Assembly (NCBI GenBank): GCA_012656075.1
Contig: JAAKBF010000049.1
Location: 620,001-684,000, forward strand
Length of the DNA: 64,000 nt
Direction: 5' to 3'
Source of the DNA: Phytophthora hibernalis
Taxonomy: Eukaryota; Oomycota; Peronosporomycetes; Peronosporales; Peronosporaceae
Below the pieces are notes generated by a model, which was not told where the DNA came from, searched no databases, and saw only the letters and a program-made list of their open reading frames with translations. Position 1 is the stretch's first letter; the number at the start of each line of letters is the position of its first letter. The position numbers were made by a program, and so were the translations under genes. This document shows positions 33,248-43,536 of this stretch, piece after piece.

Positions 33248-33662
33248 CGCGCAAAAGCGAAATCCGAAACCGTTGCCGTTCTTCTTGACAGCCCCATACA
33301 AAGCCCAAGTGAAACGCGCCCAACACCCTTTCAAGTGTCGATTCCTCCGGCTCTTCTTCAGCCCGAAATGGTGTACTGCACACCAAGGAGCCGAGCAGTT
33401 TTGCTCAAAAGTGATCAGTTTTGCGCAAAACTGGAGACTGCAAACGCACGCCAGCAACCCGAATGGCTTCATTTGCGCAAAAAGGATGACTCAACTTCAA
33501 CCTGTCAAGAGAATCGCTTGCCAGCTGGCCACGTCCATCCCCTTATTTGCAGACAGCTTCTGAATCATTTGCACGCGTTTTGCACGTGCAAAAAGTATTT
33601 TTACGCTTTCGCGCAAAAAGTGCCTGCAAATAGGCATTTCTACAGACTCGAGTTGCACGTTC
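33248..33662. promoter_or_regulatory. possible divergent promoter region with an 18-bp palindrome
   Basis: This interval lies between the C2H2 gene (minus) and the unknown gene starting at 33663 (plus), so it should drive both if the C2H2 start at 33247 is right. It contains the perfect palindrome CAGTTTTGCGCAAAACTG at 33416-33433 and three further GCGCAAAA words. The same words occur in the neighbouring introns, so they may be a local compositional habit and not operators. Confidence 0.35.
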
Positions 33663-35762
33663 ATGGAGATCGTTTCGGTGGAGAAATGGCTCTTGCAATC
33701 GGTGGACGAAGACGAGAGCGAAGCCGTGGCCTTGAGTTGCGTCGAATTTTTGCTTTCGGAGACCAACGCGCTCTTTGCGCAAAAACTTTGCGCAAAAAGC
33801 CATTCGCGCGGCTTCTCGTCGATTGCGGGACAATGTGCTCGATTCGGTGTTTGCATCGACTCTGGCCGCCGAAATCGCGCTCAACGACCGATTTGGGCCC
33901 GAAAATCCACCCGAAGCCGAACAAAAAGACCGATTTGCAGTTCGCAGTGTCCCGTCCAAAAGTCCCGAGAAAGTACATTTGCGTGCAAATGCGGTACTAG
34001 CGAAGACATCGTCTCCAGCTTGAGTAACCCCAAAAGTTGCTCAAAAGGAGAAAAAAGAGCAAAGGTGAGCTGTTTTTTCGCTTTTTGGGGATTTTTGGGG
34101 ATTTTTGCTAACTAGAATATTTTCCCAGGTGAACTTGAAAAAGGGGAACTGAAGTCGTTCCTGTACAGATAATCGAGAGAGAAGGAAATACCGAGGATGA
34201 GAATGCTGTATGTATTATCTTGGCTATTTGTTTCTTAACTTTGGGTAGTTTTCCTTACTTTCTGGGCTTTTCTTACCAGGAGATCAAGCAATGGCGTGAC
34301 AAATGTTTGAAAACGTTGGAGGCTTCTACCCGAAAGCCTGGATTTGCCAGGTTTGTGACAGTGGCGAGAGCGTTTGCAGTGCCTGAGAGTCCAGTGTCGA
34401 TGGAGATGGGGGTCATTGTTGCACCTTCTTCTGATGTTTTTGAAGCGATGGCAGCAACACCGATACACATGAAGACCAACGTCGACAGTTTTTCGTCCAT
34501 TTTGGATGCTAGCGGGGAGTTCGAGGAAGTTCCGGCTGTCACTTCGTTCACAAAGCGAACAAGCCGTCGACCTTCAACCATTTTGGACTTTCCAGGACGA
34601 AGTCTCCAGCCCATGTCGACGGCGATCCACAGCGTCGCAGAAAAGCCACAGCATCAGTCCAAGCGATCGCAAGCTGAAAATGGCAGCGAACTTGCTCTTC
34701 AACTACAGCGCAAAACGACTTTACTCACCGATTCGCTTTCGCGACGCAAATTGACACGCAGACCGTCTTGTACGGAGTCTTTGTCTGGGAATTCTATCAA
34801 CGGAAGCAGCCGAAATCTGTGGCTCTATGAGTCGGACGCTGGGAATACAACTAGTCGGACGTTCGTTGCTGATGGCGCCGCGTTTGACGCCACTTCTCTT
34901 CCTGCTACAATGAATGTGGCGGCCGGAGTAGTTTTGCAGCAGGGTGAAAGTGTCGTTGAAGGGCCTGAGTGGGTAGATGGCGCCACCACAATGTCTCGCA
35001 AACGCTTTGATGTAAGGAACATTGTTTCTGTAGCTGTATATCGTGATCAGGACTAAGTTTTTGTTGTTTTTTGTTCGTTTTGCAGCTTCAGCAGCGTCTC
35101 GCCACGGATGCACTACTGAATGCTTCATCGGAACACAATTTACACTCGCCCCAATCATTGAGTCTAGGATCTCCGCTACAGTTTGGCCATTATCCAACCT
35201 CACCGCTGTCCGAACTTCACTTCCGGGACTACGAAGAAGTTCCACCGGAGCCCATTCCGATCCCACAACTTTCACCCATTTCCACTGCAATCCCACGAAC
35301 TGTGAGTACTGTGATCATCGTTTTCACCACATTGAAAACTAACAACTTGAATTGTTGTCATGTCTCCAGCATCTCACACCGTCACTTTCAACACCAGCGC
35401 TTCGAGTTCGGACGACAGCTTTCAGACTAAATTCCAGTGTCAAAGAGGACACAAGCGGAAACGATCACAGGATCTGTACCAATAGTAGTGGCAGCAACTC
35501 GCTGGGAAGTCTTAAACCTCGACCAACTACAGCACTGAGAACTGTTGCCGGGAGCCCGAAGTTTGTTTCGGGTCGCACGAGAGCAACTTCAGCAGCACCT
35601 GGCAACGCTAGAGCGTCGATGAAAAGTGCAGGGACTGCATCGGCTAAATATCTGCGCGAGTTCCCGAAGCCCAAGCCTGGAGTAGTAAGAGTAGTGAACG
35701 ACCAAGCGGTAGACTTGTTAAGCAGTGGGGATGACCGCCAGCGAACCGCGTGGATGTCCTAG
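33663..35762 (+). CDS. unrecognised multi-exon gene, Ser-rich
   Basis: The first ATG gives MEIVSVEKWLLQSVDEDESE. A one-base shift in the A run near 33788 leads to RKKAIRAASRRLRDNVLDSVF. Three introns look convincing: 34208-34279 (GTATGT...TTACCAG), 35013-35085 (GTAAGG...TTTTGCAG) and 35302-35369 (GTGAGT...CTCCAG). An intron at 34065-34128 with a CTAAC branch site is likely. The main exon begins EIKQWRDKCLKTLEASTRK. The protein is basic and Ser/Thr-rich with no domain that I recognise, and ends REFPKPKPGVVRVVN...RQRTAWMS. The join between the first exon and 34129-34207 does not stay in frame (stops at 34021 and near 34130), so this part of the model is unreliable. It could also be two genes. 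Confidence 0.5.
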
Positions 35763-35854
35763 CGATCGAAATAAAGTACACAAGCCAAACAAATATGACG
35801 CAAAGCACGTGAAAAGCATCTATTTCGCTTGAGTCCTCCGTTGAGCACTATAGG

Positions 35855-36364
35855 CTACAGTCCGATAGGAGCGGAGTCTTGTAGGGTGCGAATAGCCACC
35901 GATTCTGGCGGGAAGACCACAATCTTCATGTGTTTGGCCTCCATTTGCTTGGCGCGACCCAGGTAGAACGCCATCAAAGCCTGTTCGATCAATTACCAAG
36001 TTGAGGAATATGTTTCAAGACGTGAATTGAGACAGACAATCTACTCACCTCTTTCGACCTGGCCGCCTTTGAAGCCTTGGTAGACGCAGGAAGCTTCGGC
36101 TTTTGCGGTTCCGTCACTTTCTTCTGCTGCTTTTGCGGTTCACAAGTTCTTCTGCTGACGCTTTATGTTGGTATCTGGTTCCGGTTCTGGCATGGGCTCC
36201 GAGGTGGTTGTACATTCACTGGTCTGCGCCTTTGAGGTCACATGGGAAGAAGTCTCCTTGTGGTTACCTCCCACAGTGTTCTTAACTTCGAGTGGAGCAG
36301 GAGGGAGCCCTAGGTCGATCCATTCGTCGCCGTCCACGTCAACGCTGCGTCCGAAGACATCCAT
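35855..36364 (-). CDS. small two-exon gene of unknown function
   Basis: Exon 1 (36049-36364) starts MDVFGRSVDVDGDEWIDLGLP and is followed by an acidic/polar linker and a Lys-rich stretch (QKKVTEPQKPKLPASTKASK). Exon 2 (35855-35980) is ALMAFYLGRAKQMEAKHMK followed by IVVFPPESVAIRTLQDSAP, then stop TAG. The intron 35981-36048 has GTGAGT and a CAG acceptor, phase 0. One base must be lost or gained near 36140 to join the two halves of exon 1. No family is recognised. The conserved-looking exon 2 suggests a real protein of about 165 residues. Confidence 0.5.
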
Positions 36365-36436
36365 TGTACCAGCTAGAAGTAATACGCTGAGTCTCACCTC
36401 GTAGCGTTGCAATCACCACTGACGATGGTTCGCACT

Positions 36437-36890
36437 CTAAAGGAAAATAGATGTGAGCGTCTTGATGTCCTGCTTCACTGATTCGGGTCCGCCCATGCCA
36501 CCAACTGACTTGCTGTAAACGGTACGCGAATGTCCGTCAGATGGATTGTACCGTAACCAGATGCGAGTCATTGCCAAATCGAAACTAGGATCGGAGTGGT
36601 TATACAGTACAGCAAATGCAGTCGTGAAAACCTACAAGCAAAACGTTTGGTCAGCTCGTGAATACCATTTCTTCAAGTTTTCATTCGTGTGAAACAGTCT
36701 CTTGCTTGTTCTTAAATTGGGCTTCCACTCTGTCGACCTGCATATTATTTCCCAGAGAGGAGTGGAGCTGCAACCGACAGTCTTCTAATAATTGTTTCGC
36801 TCTTATCCAACGGCCATACTCCATCATACCAGGGCTGGTCGTGACATCAATTGCATTTTCATCGCAGCTAGGATTCGCCGAGTTAACCAC
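36437..36890 (-). CDS. small two-exon gene of unknown function
   Basis: Exon 1 starts with ATG at 36890 (MVNSANPSCDENAIDVTTSP, then WIRAKQLLEDCRLQLHSSLG). Exon 2 (36437-36631) reads AFAVLYNHSDPSFDLAMTRI, then WLRYNPSDGHSRTVYSKSVG, and ends TSIFL. A 3' splice site TTGCTTGTAG ends at 36632. The donor is uncertain: GTCGAC (intron 36632-36737) keeps frame but is a poor donor, while GTATTC at 36664 would leave an intron of only 33 nt. No family is recognised. It lies 117 bp downstream of the golgin stop on the same strand. Confidence 0.45.
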
Positions 36891-37006
36891 AAATTATGCC
36901 GGATAGTGATAAAAGTTAGCGACTTCCATTTTAAATAAAGCCCGCATTCATTCACAATACGTAGCCGCACCTTTAGGGCCTTCAGATATAACCTGGGCAT
37001 GCCGAT

Positions 37007-38739
37007 TTACCGGCCCTTCGAAGCTTCGTCAAGCAAGAAATCGGACCACATGTCTGCAAAACTCTTCCCTTCAATGGTTGAAGGATCCACAGCAGCATTC
37101 CCTCCTTCGCCTGGCGCCACGAGTCCAATAATCGACGATATGAGACCACCCCCTCCGTTCCCCTCAATTGGGTAGCCTAAACCAACGCGTCGCTTTTGAT
37201 CCTCTGAAAACCCCTGGAAAATTAAACGAACACATTGTAAGAATCAGCTCAAGTAACAAACCATCGTATTCTAAACGTACCATCATCCGCGCCATGAGCT
37301 GAAGGACTTCATCCTTGTTGGTGCTGTCCACATAAGCGACCTGATCAATTTATCAACACGCATGACAAATATTAGTACAAGTTGTTCAAACAAGAGCAAC
37401 AACCCGCATACACCTTACCACTAATTGCGCTGCAAGTCTTTTGTCCAGCACATCACGCTCCGAGGTGTACTGCGTCGCTGTGCTTTCAAGGGCCTGCTCA
37501 AATTATCAACATTAACGCCACAAACAAAACCAAACTCGAAGTTACACAGCCTCGTACCTCCCGTAGCTGGTCGCACTCGTGCGTCTTTCTCGCCAGCTTT
37601 TCCATCACCCGCTCTAAATCATTGGGTTCGCCCTCGCTGGGTTCTGAAAGTGGTTGACGCGCCACCAACTCCTTCTTCGCTTGTTCAAGCTTCGCCTCCA
37701 TCGCAGCAACGCGCTCTTTCTGGGCCTTGCTGTTTACTTGAAACTGATGTAGCACACCTTCCAGAGCATTCAGGTCGCGCTGCAACCTCTCAGCGTCTTG
37801 TTGAGCCACAGTTTTATCCGCCTCCGAGGTGGCCAGTCGAGCTTCCAATTCATACAACCGTTGACTGTCAATGGAACTCGCATGCTCCTCACTTTTCACC
37901 ATTAACGCCGCCTTCTCCTCCTCATTTGCGTTCTTCACTTTCTCCATCTCTGCCAGTAACTCCATGTATCCGTGCTCATACTCCGCAGCTCTTGAGCGAA
38001 TCTCCCGTTCGTCATCTTGCAGCGTCTCATTTGCAGTCTGCAACTCTTCCACTCGATCACGCAGCGAAATCAGCTCTTTCTCATGAGTTTGACACTGCGT
38101 TGCAAGTCCATCAGCCTACACAATAAAAATTAGTATATCTACGACAATTTCAACTTGAAATATCACCTCAGCTTGAGACTGCTGCAACTGCTGCAGGAGT
38201 ACATCACAATCAATTCCTGAATGTTGTCCCTCTTCAGCTTGTAACCCCACAACATCATGCCGAATAGTCTGCAGTCTCTCAATAGTAACCTTCTGCTGAG
38301 CAATTTCCACCTCCTGTCAAATAAAAATAACATCAGCACAATATCACAATAAAATATAAAAATAAAAAATTCTCCATCACCTGCTCTTTCACTTGTTTTT
38401 TGAGTTGGCGGTCCTCTCCACTCTCCAATTCATGAATCTACCCAATTCATAAGAAATATTAGTTAACATAAATAAGAAAAATAAGAAAATTACATTACGC
38501 TACCTTCTTCTCCAATGCCTCGTTCTGCTTCTTCTTCTGCAATAAAGCACGTTCCAAATCACAAATATATTGTTCCTGCTCGTCCTCCTCATTGGGGACT
38601 CCAGAGGCGCTGGGGACGCGGGAGGAGGCGCTACGACGGCTGCAAATCGGCTCCAGAGCTGGTCCTCGCGCTGTTGCTGCTCGTCGTCCTCTTCAGGCGC
38701 CACCATATCCGCCAGTCCCTCTGTAAGGCGAGACCACAT
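37007..38739 (-). CDS. golgin-like coiled-coil protein (GRAB/Rud3-GMAP-210 type), seven exons
   Basis: Exons on the minus strand are 38504-38739, 38381-38437, 38167-38313, 37558-38115, 37419-37493, 37281-37340 and 37007-37213. All six introns are phase 0 and 51-78 nt. The start is MWSRLTEGLADMVAPEEDDE. A long heptad-rich coiled coil follows (CDLERALLQKKKQNEALEKK to KLARKTHECDQLRE). The C-terminus is compact: VDSTNKDEVLQLMARMMGFS, then GLISSIIGLVAPGE and SFADMWSDFLLDEA. A terminal helical domain after a coiled coil, ending in an aromatic-acidic W-x-x-F-L motif, resembles the Arf1-binding GRAB region of Rud3 and GMAP-210, which tether vesicles at the cis-Golgi. Exon 1 is 236 nt, so one base is missing in a C run near 38600. 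The total is about 460 residues. The golgin class is likely; the subtype is inferred. Confidence 0.6.
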
Positions 38740-38899
38740 TATCAAGTGTTATTGTGATTTTCTGAAATTACGTAATTACATGGAATATTGAAAAAATGAA
38801 AATGTTTTTGAAAATATCGCGACAACTGGGATGTACCTTAAAAATGGTACGCGTTTCTAAACTGAAGAGGGTTTCTATCTTTCAGGAGAGGGGTAGGTC

Positions 38900-40488
38900 A
38901 GGCGGCCCGAGTCATACAGGACGAGAGAGCAAGGAGATGCTAGTGCTGAAGAGCGCGACGGACGGGCAGACGTATGCCACGAGCGTGCCGCGCACATACA
39001 AGATGATGTAGAACTTGCTGGTGCAAAAGAGAAAACGTTGCTGATGCTTGGCTTCGGCGTGCCGCGATAACTGGGCCGACAGGGAACCCCAGAGCATGCG
39101 TATTGGTCAAGTGCAGTTGGCTGCATCTCGTTATCCAAACACCACAGCGCGATGAGCAGGAAATTTTCCAGCAGTGGCAAACAAACACACATCTCGTCTT
39201 GTCTTGGAGCCGGCTGCTGCGAAAACCTGCACGACGCGTCTGTATTGACCTTGGGATTTCACCTTCGAACTCGCCGCCTGTCCCACGCCTTCATGACGCA
39301 GAGGTTCTGCCACGTCTCTTCCGGTTCCGTCAACGTCTCAGAACAAGGTGCCCTCTTGTCCGGTCCGGCAGAAGTAGCGCCGGTTTTGTGCCTGGCCAAT
39401 CCCCCCATGAGAAAATCGTGTGCGTCTGCCTTGATCCTGCCCTCTCCATCATTGGCACGCATGCGTTGAACATACAGAGATCCGAAAAGCACTTCGAAAG
39501 CCCTGCTATCTTCAATTGCGCCTTCGTCGCGTGGTAGGCGAATATGGCCCAGTAGTCGTAGTTGCCTACCCAAAAATGTTTGTGATAAATTTGTCACCAG
39601 AGCACACCAGGTCATGCAACTTGGATATGTGGCTTCGACTGCAACGACGCATCTTGACGCAGCAATGTGTTGAGCGCCGTCTTCTTCTGTAGCTTCAAGC
39701 TACGCGAAAGTCTCCCTGGCTCGGCAATCACACGAAAATCATTTCTGCCACCAGCAGAGTCAATCCTTGTCCTTGGTCACCGCTGTCTCTTCCGTTGCCA
39801 TTGCGTTCATGGCCCTCTTGACCGACGCCCGCAGAAATTGTCTGGAATCTTGAGCTCTAGGATGTCGGTCAGTTGACTAACCTTGGCATTGAGCAGGTCA
39901 TCGAAGCTTGGCAACGCCGTCGCCGCAATCAGTCAGAAACAGAAAAATCTGATAAAACGGCGACTTGAACCGTACATGTCGTGCCCGCGGCGATGAAACA
40001 TCTCATTGGCACCCGCCACTTCCTGCATCATCGGCTCGTCAATGAACCACCGAAACTTCTACAACACAGAGGCCACGATACGTGTGATGCCACCACCACC
40101 GCCGATTTATCCGATGTCGGCGCCGTCAATTCATCTGATGCCGCCGCCGCCGATGCGTCTGGTGCCGGCGCGCCTGCTACCATCGTGCTGGCTCGATCCG
40201 CAGATAGGAGGCGAATTCCGTGCCGAGCAGCGTCGTCTGCATGCTGTCGAAACTTTCGAGTTTCTTTGTCTGTGATGCAGGGTGGGGTTTGGCTGAGGTC
40301 TTGGTCAACGATACTTATAATGCAACACACTAGTTTCATTACCGCATCCATGTCTTGTACGTCAACCTGAAATTCCAGGCAAAGATACTCATTTGCTCTG
40401 GAATTGACCCTTTGTTTACCTTGTCGGCTGCATCCTTGCCGAACTTGTAAGACAGCCGACGACTACAGACGTCACCAAAGAACGGCAT
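38900..40488 (-). pseudogene. unrecognised decayed multi-exon gene
   Basis: Exon 1 (40420-40488) reads MPFFGDVCSRRLSYKFGKDA. An intron at 40367-40419 (GTAAAC...TTTCAG) leads in frame into VDVQDMDAVMKLVCCIISIV, then an Ala-rich low-complexity linker. Further segments in shifted frames read KFRWFIDEPMMQEVAGANEM, SPFYQIFLFLTDCGDGVAKL, and near 39300-39540 AFEVLFGSLYVQRMRANDGE and LTEPEETWQNLCVMKAWDRR. Composition and splice signals suggest a former gene, but stops and shifts separate every block. The family is not known to me. Confidence 0.4.
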
Positions 40489-40668
40489 CTTTCGTATAGG
40501 ACTCGGAAAGGTTTGTGATAATGTTATCCAAACTGCTCTGTCCGTTCATACACAAATTCTCATGCAACTTCTCATTGTTGAAGTAGTTACAGTTGAAGTG
40601 GTTTCAACTGACGTCTATTTCAACAACTCACAAATAGCACTTTTAGGCTAGACCGAAATAGCAACAGG

Positions 40669-40745
40669 CCGATGTAGAGAAGTATCAATATACCAATGTA
40701 GCGAAAAATGATAGCCCAATGTAGCGAAGTATGAATAGGCCGATT
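40669..40745. repeat. 24-bp imperfect tandem repeat, three copies
   Basis: Consecutive units CCGATGTAGAGAAGTATCAATA, CCAATGTAGCGAAAAATGATAG and CCAATGTAGCGAAGTATGAATAG share CCRATGTAGMGAA. They lie in non-coding sequence upstream of the decayed gene at 38900-40488. Confidence 0.65.
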
Positions 40746-42442
40746 GTGCTGGTCAGTTATATAATTTCTGAGGGTACCAAAGTGTTGCAATTTGCAGATA
40801 TTGATGAAATCTTATCGATTTAATTCCAGAGGTGCTTTCGGAAACGCCAGCACTAATGCGCAATTGAAACGATACCCTTATACTTCGAAGTAATTTACTC
40901 GGCATACACATGCAAAATCATTTATAGTTTTAGTTTTAATGGATACACCTTCTCGAAACGCGTTGATTTCACATTGAAGTTTGTCACTGAAAGGAAGGCC
41001 TATTGGCGAAGAAGGAGAACGTAAAAGTGAAATCCATAGTGTTAATGGCTGCCTACAACCATCTCCACAGTGCGCCACCCCCAGCTTACTTCATGCAAAC
41101 ACCCTTCTCCGGCAGCCCGAAGCTCTGCAATAAGTGACAAGGTTGTCTTTGCAGAAGCTGCGCGGACTTATAACATGAAACAATTCGGTTCTCTTCGCTG
41201 AATGAGCTCTGATGTCAGACCCTCGAGAGTCTCTTTGCTCTCAAATGAAATCTCGGCCGAACTCAACCATGCAGCTATGCCTTGTACCGTAGCGTGTAGG
41301 TGTGTGGGCGTAGATATCGTCAGACCGGTTGGCATTCGCGAAGTGTGATATGCTCAGGTTGCCACCCGAACAGCAACTGCGGATTACGTGTTCAGCCTCG
41401 ACCAATTTGTCCTTCTTCCGAGGCGGTCCGGCCACAGCACTTCGTAGCTACTAAACGGGACAGTGCATAGGAAATCCACTTTTGAAAATGTCGATAGTCA
41501 TTTTCGTATATCTAGCTTCGATAGACTTCGCGGTGTAGCCGAGCTTTGACAAGTAGCATCCTTGATAAGGCTCGGCGTCGTCCCTCAGTGTACCCACCCA
41601 GAGCCCGATTTCGGTGAATACGAACCGGCTTTTCCTGCCATGACACACCATCTTCGTAAGCGGGCCAAGAATGGCATGGTAAACACCAAAGGCATCAAAC
41701 CAAAACGAGCAGAGTGCCTGTACGGCATCTTTACCTGTCACTGCATGTATATGATGCAGCAGGTTTATCTGGATGGCGAGAGGGGCTCAGCCTCTACGTA
41801 TGTCCGCTAACAAACTTGCATGTTTAGTATATTCAGGTAACCTCTCTGTAAATAAAATTCCTTGCTCGTCGGGTGTAGACCCATCTTGACCTCACCACCT
41901 CGAGCTGGGTTTGACGCTCGTGATCCGTCCTGCTTGCTATTCGATCTTGTCTCATGGTCCTTAATTTTGCCCGTATCACTTTGACCAGGTCTTAGGGATC
42001 CGTAGCGTCCGCCGCCATCTTATCACGACTGTCTGAGTGCTATACCTGGTATGTTTACTGCGTAGAGATGGTTTGGAGTAGCCTGGATTCTGAATAGTGT
42101 AAACGATCTGAATATTATAACCTTTCAGAGTGAAATCGAATTTGCTCAAAATCACTCATAACTTGCGAGCTACGATTGACCAGGTTCGGAAACTGTTCCA
42201 TAGTCCGTGAATGGTATTTCGAGAAGCCAATACCAATTGCCTTCAAGTCTCGTACAACTGGCACCACTGCCGATTTCCATGCTGGTAAAGTGATACAGCG
42301 AAGCCAGATAAACTTACCCGGAATATCTCTGTGATATTGAAGTCCCCTGCTGAGTGGATCTTAGGTATCAAGTAGTTCTGACGTTATGTACGTATCTGGT
42401 GCATCCAAGCAACTTCATTTTGCTTTCAGCTCTACGAGAGCA
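40746..42442. other. mostly non-coding; one unrecognised 96-codon frame
   Basis: The only frame with protein-like composition is on the minus strand at 41451-41741 (KDAVQALCSFWFDAFGVYHA, SRFVFTEIGLWVGTLRDDAE). It has no family that I recognise and no partner exon; it may be a transposon fragment. A second minus frame at 41241-41435 is weaker. The remainder shows nothing. Confidence 0.4.
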
Positions 42443-43421
42443 ATGGGCCGGTTGACAAGCGTTCATAAGAATGTGATAATGAGATATAAGGATGCCAGGC
42501 CCAAGGCATCGTTGAAAGATATTTCTGTCTACGTGCACAACACCTTCAAACCCACAATAAGTGCGACGACGGTCTATCGCTTCTTGAGCGCCAAGGCTAA
42601 ACGCGCTGCAATGGAGGCTCGGCTTGTAGAGTATTTACATTCCCGAGCCGTCTAAGCAGGGACAAGCGTCGAGAATTTGATTAGCGCTAAAGATTGGTGT
42701 CTATCGTATGCTAAGCTGTATTCGCGTGCTAACGCTCTTCTGCGGAATGCTGGGCCGAAGGAGCGCGTTGATGTCATATGGGCAAAACAATTCCGCCAGA
42801 AGCAACGCCTACGTCCTGAAGACATCGTCGTAGGCGAACATCACATAGCACAAGAATCAGCATCACAAGACTGGATGCAAGGCTTCCAGGTCAAAGTGAA
42901 GGACCTTCAACAGGAGATGGAAATCATTAAAAGAGAACGACCAAGCAACCCAAGAATTCCTACAATTCACGATGAACCGACTTGACAAAGTGACAGGAAC
43001 ACCAATTCACGCTTCGGTCGCGACTACGTCAATGTCGAAGCGTATGCCCGTCGATGACATTCCGTCACCAGCGGCTAAGTCGAAGCGCGAGACCGTCGAT
43101 GACAAGCCGCCCCCGGAGGCGAAGTCGAAGAGCAATGCCGTCGAGGTAAAGTCTCCTCTGAAGGCGAAGTTGAAGCGCCAGGCCGTCGAGGACAAATCTC
43201 CTCCAAAGGCGAAGTCGAAGCGCCAGACCGGCTTGGAAAAAGTCACATCAGAAGACGAAGTCAAAGAGCAGGCTTCGGAGCCTTCGCAGGAATCTGAAGA
43301 CAAGGATAGCGACCATGACTTCACTGCTGTGGCTACAATTTCCAAGACTCCTTCGATTGAGTTTAATCCTATAACTGCTAATTTATACTTGTTTTTTGTA
43401 AACTCTTGTTGGATAGTGTAG
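42443..43421 (+). CDS. CENP-B/pogo-type HTH protein with Lys-rich tandem repeats, interrupted
   Basis: ATG at 42443 starts MGRLTSVHKNVIMRYKDARP. A first helix-turn-helix follows (ASLKDISVYVHNTFKP, TISATTVYRFLSAK). A second begins at EARLVEYLHSRAV and, after an in-frame TAA at 42653, continues SAKDWCLSYAKLYSRANALL. The pair resembles the tandem HTHs at the N-terminus of CENP-B and pogo transposases. A helical coiled stretch follows (DWMQGFQVKVKDLQQEMEII). After a one-base shift near 42975 come five 15-residue units of the type KSKRxxVxDKSPPKA, and an acidic tail. No DDE core is present, so this is either a truncated pogo element or a domesticated DNA-binding protein. The stop and shift may be real or sequencing error. 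Confidence 0.5.
43032..43256. repeat. 45-bp tandem repeat, five units (coding)
   Basis: Units begin at 43032, 43077, 43122, 43167 and 43212, each starting ARGTYGAAG. They encode 15-residue Lys/Pro/Asp repeats in the tail of the HTH protein. The exact 45-nt period preserves frame, which argues for past selection on the protein. Confidence 0.85.
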
Positions 43422-43422
43422 A

Positions 43423-43536
43423 CGTAAAACATGCATATTTGCTTGCTTTTAGCCTGGCTTCCGCATCACACCCGCGTGATTTGCGTGGTTTGGAGAGCGG
43501 TCCACAACGTAAAACATGCATACTTGCTTGGTTTTA
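43423..43536. repeat. 29-bp direct repeat, 85 bp apart
   Basis: CGTAAAACATGCATA followed by YTTGCTTGSTTTTA occurs at 43423-43451 and 43508-43536. It lies just 3' of the HTH gene in non-coding sequence. It could be a small duplication or element footprint. Confidence 0.7.

Noticed and set aside
32598..33563. 321-codon plus-strand open frame
   Set aside because: It runs antisense through the exons and introns of the C2H2 gene, is Cys/Phe/Leu-rich in a low-complexity way, and is explained by the repeated GCGCAAAA and TTTGCAG words. The minus-strand model has splice sites and a zinc finger.
43007..43432. 141-codon minus-strand frame with Phe/Ser repeats
   Set aside because: It is the antisense shadow of the 45-bp coding repeat. 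The plus strand has the HTH head and a continuous domain order.
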